Shown in pieces: positions 43,595 to 49,668 of a stretch of 49,668 nucleotides of DNA. The position numbers and the translations under genes are program-made. Under the pieces are notes generated by a model. The model was not told where the DNA came from, did no database searches, and saw only the letters and a program-made list of their open reading frames with translations. Numbering within the stretch: the first letter of the stretch is position 1; the number at the start of each line of letters is the position of its first letter. Source of the stretch: Akkermansia sp. (GTDB lineage: Bacteria; Verrucomicrobiota; Verrucomicrobiia; Verrucomicrobiales; Akkermansiaceae); NCBI GenBank assembly GCA_017399165.1, contig JAFQEF010000133.1:1-49668 (forward strand), in the 5' to 3' direction.

Positions 43595-45694
43595 ATGAGT
43601 TTTCTATATCCATATGTACTGATAGCCTTGGCACTGCCCGTAATACTGGGCGTGGGGGCATACCTGCTGCATCTTCACCGCAAGGGGAACTGGGAGAAGC
43701 TGGTTTCCCCCGCTCACCGCAAAGAGCTGGTGCGCACAACCTCCCCGCTCCACTCCGTTATTCCGCTCATATTGGCTTTATCTGCATTGGCATGTTGCAT
43801 TATCGCAGCGGCTCGCCCCTACAACGGCTATAAGAACACGGAGGCACTGGTAACGGGGCGCAACCTCATCATTGCGCTGGATATCTCCCGCTCCATGGAG
43901 ACGCAGGATGTCTCCCCCTCCCGCCTGGAGGAAGCACGCACGGCAGCCCGTGTGCTCATTGATGCACTGCCTACGGACAAAATCGGCCTCATCCTCTTCT
44001 CCGGCGAGGCAGAGCTGCTTATCCCCCTTACCTACGACCACCTCACCCTGCAAGAAACCCTCAATCTGGTCAACCGCGACTGGGAGAGCTACGGGGGCTC
44101 CAACCTGGAGCACGTGCTCAAACTGGCTATGCAAAGCTTTGAGCGCGCCGCCGCTACCGGCACCAATGCCTTGGTGATTCTCAGTGATGGTGAAGACACC
44201 ATGAACTTTTCCCCCGCCCTGCTGGAGGAAGCCCGCAAAAAGAACCTCATGGTTATCACCGTAGGTATCGGCACCACAGAGGGGGCAACCATACCCGACA
44301 CCGAGCGTGAAAACGGCATGTGGCAAGATGCCGAGGGCAAGCATGTTATCAGTAAACTCCAACCGGAAACCCTCAGCATGCTGGCTCGAGAAACCGGCGG
44401 GGATTTCTTCATCATGAACAACTCTACTGATTTGACCGCCTTTGCGCAAACTGCCGCAGAAAAAATTGACCGCCATGAGGAAGCGCAATCTGCCGGCAAA
44501 GCCCCCAATGATATGTACGAGTATTTTGCCGTAGCCGCGCTGCTGTTGGCTGTGGCTGCCATATTGCTGGCAACCCGCTGGCGACGCATGCCCACAAACC
44601 TTACACGCAAAGCAGGCATACTCATATTAATGGCACTGGTGCCGGGGCAACTGCAAGCAGCCCCGCAAAAAGAAAGCCATAATGCCTACAAGCAAGCACT
44701 GAATTATCAAAAAGAAGGCAAAACAGAGGAATGTGCCGTAGAGCTCTCTAAAGCCCTGTTGGATGAAGATACCCACATGCAAGCTGCTGCCTTGCAACGT
44801 TTGGGTAATATCAAAATGGAACAACACTTCGATGAGCTCCGCAAATTATATACCCCCTCTGCTCAAGGGCAACCGGCTCAACCTACCATTCAGCAGCTCG
44901 AATCCATCGTAAAAAAATTACAGGCAGATTCCGTCTACTATCAGGATGCCCTTAAAGCACAAGCAGATTTCGCCCCGGCTAAAACAAATGCAGAGCGTGT
45001 CAACAAGCTCGTAGAGCTCATTAACAAAGAAATTGAGCGCCTCAAACAACAACAAAAAGAAAACGAACAGAAAAAGAAAGAGGAGCAGAAAAAACAAAAC
45101 GAGCAACAAAAACAGAACGACCAGCAAAAGCAGGACGACCAACAAAAGCAAGACGACCAGCAAAAGCAGGACGACAAGCAGAAGCAAGACGACCAGCAAA
45201 AGCAAGACGACCAGCAAAAGCAAGACGACAAGCAAAAGCAGGACGACCAGCAGAAGCAGGACGACCAGCAAAAGCAAGACGACAAGCAGAAGCAAGACGA
45301 CAAGCAAAAGCAGGACGACCAGCAGAAGCAGGACGACCAACAGAAGCAGGACGACCAACAGAAGCAGGACGACCAACAGAAGCAGGACGACCAACAGAAG
45401 CAGGACGACCGGCAAAAGCAAGACGACAAGCAAAAGCAGGACGACAAGCAGAAGCAGGACGACCGGCAAAAGCAGGACGACCAGCAACAATCTGAGCAGG
45501 AATCAGAATCCGATCAACAGGCCGACCGTCAACCCCAACAATCTGCTGCTGCACGCCGAGAACAACGCAAAAAACAACGTGCACGTGATATTCTGAACAT
45601 GAAGCGAGACGAAGAAGACGAGGCCGCAGCCCGCAAATTGCGCCGCGAGTTCGAGTACCACACACAGCGCAAACGTCCTAACAAGGATTACTGA
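43595..45694 (+). CDS. BatB-BatC fusion with QKQDD repeat array
   Basis: A 699-residue protein. BatB part: two N-terminal membrane segments (6-28, 53-73), a VWA domain with DISRS (96-100), and a membrane segment near 310-328. BatC part: it begins at Met332, where MPTNLTRKAGILILMALVPG, then QLQA looks like a complete signal peptide, followed by tetratricopeptide-like helices (HNAYKQALNYQKEGKTEECAVELSKALL). Then comes a low-complexity region of about 20 units of DDQQKQ/DDKQKQ/DDRQKQ (bases 45116-45475). The tail is Arg/Lys-rich (RREQRKKQRARDILNMKRDEED). In most Bat operons BatB and BatC are separate genes. The repeat is expected to vary in length between strains. Confidence 0.9.
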   Translation: MSFLYPYVLIALALPVILGVGAYLLHLHRKGNWEKLVSPAHRKELVRTTSPLHSVIPLILALSALACCIIAAARPYNGYKNTEALVTGRNLIIALDISRSMETQDVSPSRLEEARTAARVLIDALPTDKIGLILFSGEAELLIPLTYDHLTLQETLNLVNRDWESYGGSNLEHVLKLAMQSFERAAATGTNALVILSDGEDTMNFSPALLEEARKKNLMVITVGIGTTEGATIPDTERENGMWQDAEGKHVISKLQPETLSMLARETGGDFFIMNNSTDLTAFAQTAAEKIDRHEEAQSAGKAPNDMYEYFAVAALLLAVAAILLATRWRRMPTNLTRKAGILILMALVPGQLQAAPQKESHNAYKQALNYQKEGKTEECAVELSKALLDEDTHMQAAALQRLGNIKMEQHFDELRKLYTPSAQGQPAQPTIQQLESIVKKLQADSVYYQDALKAQADFAPAKTNAERVNKLVELINKEIERLKQQQKENEQKKKEEQKKQNEQQKQNDQQKQDDQQKQDDQQKQDDKQKQDDQQKQDDQQKQDDKQKQDDQQKQDDQQKQDDKQKQDDKQKQDDQQKQDDQQKQDDQQKQDDQQKQDDQQKQDDRQKQDDKQKQDDKQKQDDRQKQDDQQQSEQESESDQQADRQPQQSAAARREQRKKQRARDILNMKRDEEDEAAARKLRREFEYHTQRKRPNKDY
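45116..45475 (+). repeat. 18-bp tandem repeat array, about 20 units
   Basis: In-frame units encoding DDQQKQ, with variants DDKQKQ and DDRQKQ. At DNA level they alternate caaaag/cagaag and gaccag/gacaag. Units in the middle (DDQQKQ repeated five times) are nearly identical, suggesting recent slippage or recombination. Confidence 0.95.
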
Positions 45695-45712
45695 TTTTCC
45701 CCACCCTGAACT

Positions 45713-48277
45713 ATGAATTTCAATATGAAAAACCTCATCAGCCTTATCATCTGTCTGGCATGCGCCATCATATCTACCGCGCAGGCAGACATACAAGCCT
45801 CATGGTCCACAAACGCCGCACTGCCCGGGGAGAAGGTGGTTCTGCTGCTTCAAAATGAGCACAAAGACCTTGTAAGCCCCGTACGCATACGCCAGGTAAC
45901 CCCCGGAAAAATTAAAAATGGGCATTTTATCCAAAATCGCAGCAGCCGCGACAACTATTACGAGGAGGCCCTGGCAGATGCCAACGGCAACACCTACGGA
46001 CGCGTAGAGATATTCATGATTCTTGTAGAAGTGGGCGGCAGCGGTAAGGTGGAGTGTGAAAACATTGAGGTAACCTTATCCTCCGGTCAAAAAGAAAGCG
46101 TCAAAATACCCGAGCTAACTGTCTACACCACCGCCAAGGTAGAATGGCGCACTGTAGATGATAACAACGCCACAGACAACGGCAAGCCCCTTACCTTTGG
46201 TACTATGTGGTTAACAGAACCGCAAGAGTACTATGCAGGCCAACCCATACAGGCAAGCCTCAAACTCTTGTTGCCCCAAAGCTTTAACAGACTGGAGCAA
46301 CAGCCCGGCATTGTTTCTCAAGGGGTCAAAGCGGACCCGTTCCGCACCCCCATCGCCGGGGCCCCCGGCGCCCTGATTCAGCACTGGTTTCCGCTGCGGG
46401 AACGCACCGTGCAGGCACGCGGGCAGCAATGGGTAGTGATGGATTTGGAGGTAAACCTCATCCCCCAAAACACAGCCGGCAATAAAGAGGGAGAGTACGA
46501 TGTTTATGTAAGCGTGCCCTGCCTTTTCCAAATGAAGGAAACAATTGCAGAAAGAACCGGCAATTACACCTTCCACAGCACCACCTTCCGCCCCTTGCCG
46601 CTCACTCTCAAGCTGCCCAAATTGGCATTAAACACACCCCGTCCCTTGCCGCCCAACCCACCGGCAGACTTCTCGGATATGGTCGGCAGCTTCAGCATCT
46701 CCACCTCAACAGAGGCCAAAGACCTGGCCATGAATGAGATGATTGACGTGCAAATCACCGTAAAAGGCACCGGAAGCCTAGAGCAACTCACCTGCCCGCA
46801 ACCACGCGAGGCAGAGAACTGGAAACTCATGCCCCCCACTCGCAAAATTGAATACTCCCCCACCGGCAAACCCCAAGCCGTCATCTTCTCTCAACTCATG
46901 CGCCCGGTGGTAGAGGTAGCCGGGGTGCCCTCCTTCTCCTTCAGCTATTTTGATGCCGAGGCAGAGGAATACAAAACGGCAGAGTCTCAACCCATAGGCC
47001 TGCCTTGGCGCGCAACGGAGGCCGCGGGGTCCGGGCAAGTCACCGCCGCCTCTGCCGCACCGCCTGCCGGCACCGTGCCCGTGGCAGAACTGGCGGATAT
47101 TTACCATTTCCTGCCCAATGAGTCAGAGGGCGGCAACGCCGCCGCCACCACCCTGCCTAAGTGGCTGTGGTACATGCTCTACCTGCCCGGGGCCGGCATT
47201 CTCTTGTGGCTCATCGGCAAACGCGCATACAACGCTTGGGCTCAAAAAGCAGGCCGGCGCAACAGAGACAAAGTACTCAACCGCATTGCCGCAGAGCCGG
47301 ATGCCGCAGCCTTCCTCAAAGGCATCGGTGCTTTCATCGAGAGCAACATCCCGAACGCAGCCAACACACCCGAGATTCAAGCCATTCTCAACAAGAGAGA
47401 CGCAGAGGTGTTCCGCCCCGATGCCACCCCCCATGTCACCAAGGAGGAGAAATCCGCCATGCTGCGCAGCGTGCGCAAGGCACTCTCCTGCCTTGTGGCA
47501 GCCTTTGCCGTGTTGGGGGCCATTGCCCCGCTCTGCCCCGCCGCAGACAGCGCCATGAAACACTATGAGGCAGGGCAATACAGCAAAGCTCTTGAAGAAT
47601 TGGAGGCAGAGCTGAAAGCCGAAACCGACACCCGAGACCGCGGCGAGCTCCTCTACAACATCGGCAACTGTAAATACCGCCTCAACGAGCCCGGTGAAGC
47701 AGCCCTGTACTACGCCCGCGCCCTGCAAGAGTCCCCGGGGCTGGCAGAGGCAGAGGCCAACCTGGCATTCATTCAGCGCAAAGAGGGAGCCATCCTCCCG
47801 CAACAAGACACGGCAGACAAAGTGTTCACCTTTTTGAGCTACCCCCAACTGTGGGTTGCCACCATCATCTGCACGGCAACCTTACTGCTCTGCATTGCCC
47901 TGAGCCTGCTGCTCAAAGACAAATTAAAACTCACGCTGCGCACCCTTATCGGCATCAGCCTTTTCCTGAGCCTGTTGTGCGGGGCAGACTACATCTACTA
48001 CGCCACGCGCAGCGTGCCGGATCTCACCGCCACCCCACCCGCAGATTTAGCCTACATCACCAAAGCCACCTCTGCTCGCAGTGCCGCACTCGATACCGCC
48101 CAAAAAGTGGTAGAGCTCCCTGCCTCCACCCCTGTGCACCTGCTCGCAATACGCGGCAACCACCGCTATGTAGAAACCTTCTCCGGCGTACGCGGGTGGG
48201 TTCCGGCAGATTCCGTCACGGCATTAGACCCGCACGGCACCTCCGCAAAAGCCCCCGTCATCCTTAAATTCGAATGA
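45713..48277 (+). CDS. BatD-BatE fusion
   Basis: An 854-residue protein. Residues 1-25 are a signal peptide (ending TAQA). Residues 26 to about 450 are BatD-type beta-sandwich domains. A membrane helix lies near 485-505 (WLWYMLYLPGAGILLWLIG), then a cytoplasmic helical linker. At Met583 a second signal-like segment starts (MLRSVRKALSCLVAAFAVLG), followed by tetratricopeptide repeats (YEAGQYSKALEELEAEL, LLYNIGNCKYRLNEPGEAALYYARAL). Two membrane helices and a C-terminal SH3-like domain follow (VHLLAIRGNHRYVETFSGVRGWVPADSV). The latter half has the plan of BatE. ATG 45725 is an alternative start. The stop overlaps the next gene (ATGA). Confidence 0.92.
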   Translation: MNFNMKNLISLIICLACAIISTAQADIQASWSTNAALPGEKVVLLLQNEHKDLVSPVRIRQVTPGKIKNGHFIQNRSSRDNYYEEALADANGNTYGRVEIFMILVEVGGSGKVECENIEVTLSSGQKESVKIPELTVYTTAKVEWRTVDDNNATDNGKPLTFGTMWLTEPQEYYAGQPIQASLKLLLPQSFNRLEQQPGIVSQGVKADPFRTPIAGAPGALIQHWFPLRERTVQARGQQWVVMDLEVNLIPQNTAGNKEGEYDVYVSVPCLFQMKETIAERTGNYTFHSTTFRPLPLTLKLPKLALNTPRPLPPNPPADFSDMVGSFSISTSTEAKDLAMNEMIDVQITVKGTGSLEQLTCPQPREAENWKLMPPTRKIEYSPTGKPQAVIFSQLMRPVVEVAGVPSFSFSYFDAEAEEYKTAESQPIGLPWRATEAAGSGQVTAASAAPPAGTVPVAELADIYHFLPNESEGGNAAATTLPKWLWYMLYLPGAGILLWLIGKRAYNAWAQKAGRRNRDKVLNRIAAEPDAAAFLKGIGAFIESNIPNAANTPEIQAILNKRDAEVFRPDATPHVTKEEKSAMLRSVRKALSCLVAAFAVLGAIAPLCPAADSAMKHYEAGQYSKALEELEAELKAETDTRDRGELLYNIGNCKYRLNEPGEAALYYARALQESPGLAEAEANLAFIQRKEGAILPQQDTADKVFTFLSYPQLWVATIICTATLLLCIALSLLLKDKLKLTLRTLIGISLFLSLLCGADYIYYATRSVPDLTATPPADLAYITKATSARSAALDTAQKVVELPASTPVHLLAIRGNHRYVETFSGVRGWVPADSVTALDPHGTSAKAPVILKFE

Positions 48278-49269
48278 GAAAGGCTCTACACTACACGCTG
48301 CTCACCATCAGCATCCTGCTGCTGAGCATTGCCCTGCTCTGGTGCTTAGGGCTGTGGGTATACCAACCCATCAGCCTTATCCCCGTTGCCCTGCTGCTTG
48401 CTGCATGGGGGGCTTGGTATGCCAAGCGTAAGCAATACCCCGGGCATACCTTACTGTGGTTGTGGGGGCTGGTGATGCTCAACATCGTCACCTTTAAGCT
48501 CATTCCCGGCCCGCAGCCCGAAAAATGGCAAACGCCTTGGGCAGTGGCACCCCAATTCTCCTTCAGTGAGGATGGCAACCTGCTCACCATTGTCAATATT
48601 CGAGACTTCGAATACCGCTCCGAGCATGACTACACCCCCCGCTACCGCACAGAGACTTACGACCTGCGCACCATCACCGGCGCAGACTTTGCAGCCTGCC
48701 ATTGGGATGGAATGGAGTCCGTTTGCCACACCATGATGAGCTTCTCCTTTGCAGATGGCCGTCACCTGGTCGTCTCTGCAGAAACCCGCCTGCCCGAGGG
48801 CGAGGTGCAAACCGCCATCGGCGGCCTCTACAAACGCTACGGTATCCTCTACCTGTTCGGTACGGAGGAGGACATCTTCGGCCTGCGCACCAATTACCGC
48901 CACGAGGACCTCATGCTCATGCCGCTTAAAGCCTCCCCCGAGCACGCACGCACCATGCTGCTCAACTTTGTGGCCTTACAACAAGCCGCAGCAACCAACC
49001 ACACAGCCTACAACACCGTAGCAGACAACTGCTCCACCGGCGTTATCAACACCTTCCGCACCATTGCACCCAACATGCCGTGGTACTACAACCTGCTCCC
49101 CGTTCACAATGGGGATATTGCCCGTGTGCTCTTTAAACACGGTGCCGTGCGCACCCTCCCCGGCGAATCCTTTGAGCAGTTCCGCAAACGCTGCTACCTG
49201 GGCTACGACCCCGCACCCAATACAGCCCCCGCTTACTCAAAAGCCCTGCGCGATAAAATAAAAGGGTAA
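48274..49269 (+). CDS. DUF4105 membrane protein
   Basis: A 331-residue protein with three N-terminal hydrophobic helices (about 7-30, 34-48, 58-74) and an extracytoplasmic domain of the DUF4105 type. NHTAYNTVADNCSTGVINTFR around residue 250 holds the conserved Asn-Cys. His and Asp residues in the flanking strands could complete a papain-like or NlpC-like catalytic arrangement, but that is inference. It is translationally coupled to the batD-batE gene by ATGA, so it is a fixed part of this operon. Confidence 0.82.
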   Translation: MRKALHYTLLTISILLLSIALLWCLGLWVYQPISLIPVALLLAAWGAWYAKRKQYPGHTLLWLWGLVMLNIVTFKLIPGPQPEKWQTPWAVAPQFSFSEDGNLLTIVNIRDFEYRSEHDYTPRYRTETYDLRTITGADFAACHWDGMESVCHTMMSFSFADGRHLVVSAETRLPEGEVQTAIGGLYKRYGILYLFGTEEDIFGLRTNYRHEDLMLMPLKASPEHARTMLLNFVALQQAAATNHTAYNTVADNCSTGVINTFRTIAPNMPWYYNLLPVHNGDIARVLFKHGAVRTLPGESFEQFRKRCYLGYDPAPNTAPAYSKALRDKIKG

Positions 49270-49280
49270 GCTCCCCCTCC

Positions 49281-49399
49281 ATCAACGCCGTCAGGCGTTC
49301 TTCATGGCGGGCAGCGCCCGCTCTTCATAAGCCACCGCAAGGTGGCTTCTTCACTACGGCGCAGCCGTTCTTCATTACGAGCGCAAGCGAGTATACAAA
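49281..49399 (+). repeat. Serial-hairpin repeat, copy 2
   Basis: The second copy of the repeat at 8407-8525, same strand, 12 nt after the DUF4105 stop. The third hairpin is AAGCCACC-gcaa-GGTGGCTT, perfectly paired, where copy 1 has a G:T wobble. The second hairpin differs only in its loop. Confidence 0.85.
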
Positions 49400-49668
49400 C
49401 CACGGCATGGGATGATAACGGTGCTTCTGCAAATTGGTATTTGTGGGGGAGAACCCGCGAGCGTTAGGGGGCTTCGTCACCTGCGGTGTCTACGCCCACC
49501 CGGGGGCGAGCCGACTTTTTGAGCCCCGGTGAGGGGCGAAAAAAATATCGTACCCGCGGGCGAATGCCCGCCGAATTTGATAGCCCCCGCATGGGGGCGA
49601 AATAGCTTAGGCAGGGGCGTAAGCCCCTGCACGTGGAAATAATAACCCCGAGCCCGGAGCGACGGAGC
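49400..49668. repeat. Hairpin-rich intergenic repeat, right end
   Basis: No gene seen. It carries CCCC-ggtg-GGGG, GCGGGC-gaat-GCCCGC, CCCCC-gcat-GGGGG and GCAGGGGC-gtaa-GCCCCTGC hairpins separated by short AT-rich linkers. 49427-49541 matches the inverted sequence of 90-164 with an insertion. The element runs off the window. Confidence 0.65.

Noticed and set aside
45116..45475. Possible CRISPR array
   Set aside because: The repeats are contiguous 18-bp in-frame codons without unique spacers, inside a clear protein-coding gene.
44918..45490. Long minus-strand ORF encoding repeated VVLLLL units
   Set aside because: It is the antisense of the DDQQKQ array. An 18-bp repeat without stops in several frames produces open frames automatically; another frame in the same array gives SSCFCW repeats.

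Overview
This looks like a chromosomal segment of a Verrucomicrobiota bacterium, most plausibly near Akkermansiaceae. The evidence is a large beta-repeat protein ending in a PEP-CTERM sorting tail (462-4121), a very large prepilin-like protein resembling the Verru_Chthon cassette A family (26595-30404), sparse Shine-Dalgarno motifs, and moderately GC-rich coding sequence. This assignment is inferred from gene content; there is no rRNA gene in the window.

Layout. Positions 1-461 are a hairpin-rich intergenic repeat. Next comes the PEP-CTERM protein (minus strand), divergent from a plus-strand cluster of leuC, leuD, a hypothetical gene and a DeoR-type regulator (4400-8377). A serial-hairpin repeat (8407-8525), a 40-residue lipoprotein too short for routine ORF calling, and an AI-2E family membrane protein follow. 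Positions 10320-11474 hold two tandem exported thioredoxin-like proteins, and 11548-12441 an exported hypothetical protein. rmlA, rmlB and a lipoprotein gene lie at 12559-15087. From 25001 down to 15468 on the minus strand runs a fused str-S10 ribosomal cluster: rpsL, rpsG, fusA, rpsJ, rplC, rplD, rplW, rplB, rpsS, an inserted exported coiled-coil gene, rplV, rpsC, rplP, rpmC, rpsQ, rplN, then a strong terminator. tuf and everything normally following rplN are absent. It has a promoter and a structured leader of about 140 nt.

The second half holds an ankyrin protein, the prepilin-like giant, a polar amino-acid ABC transporter with fused binding protein and permease, an AAA/DUF4143 ATPase gene bracketed by direct repeats, a chagasin-like protease inhibitor, an AT-rich islet of two membrane-anchored orphans (about 35100-36840), ychF, a GT2 glycosyltransferase, a small integrase-arm-like protein and rpmB. 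Positions 39989-49269 are a complete Bat (aerotolerance-type) operon: moxR, DUF58, a DUF4381-like gene, batA, a batB-batC fusion with an 18-bp repeat array, a batD-batE fusion, and a DUF4105 gene. The window ends in a second copy of the serial-hairpin repeat and further hairpin-rich sequence.

Three observations cut across genes. First, several unrelated genes have a sigma70-like promoter whose -10 box ends 6-10 nt before the ATG, implying leaderless or near-leaderless mRNAs. Second, a family of serial-hairpin intergenic repeats occurs with compensatory base changes. Third, both Bat fusions retain an internal Met plus signal peptide at the junction.
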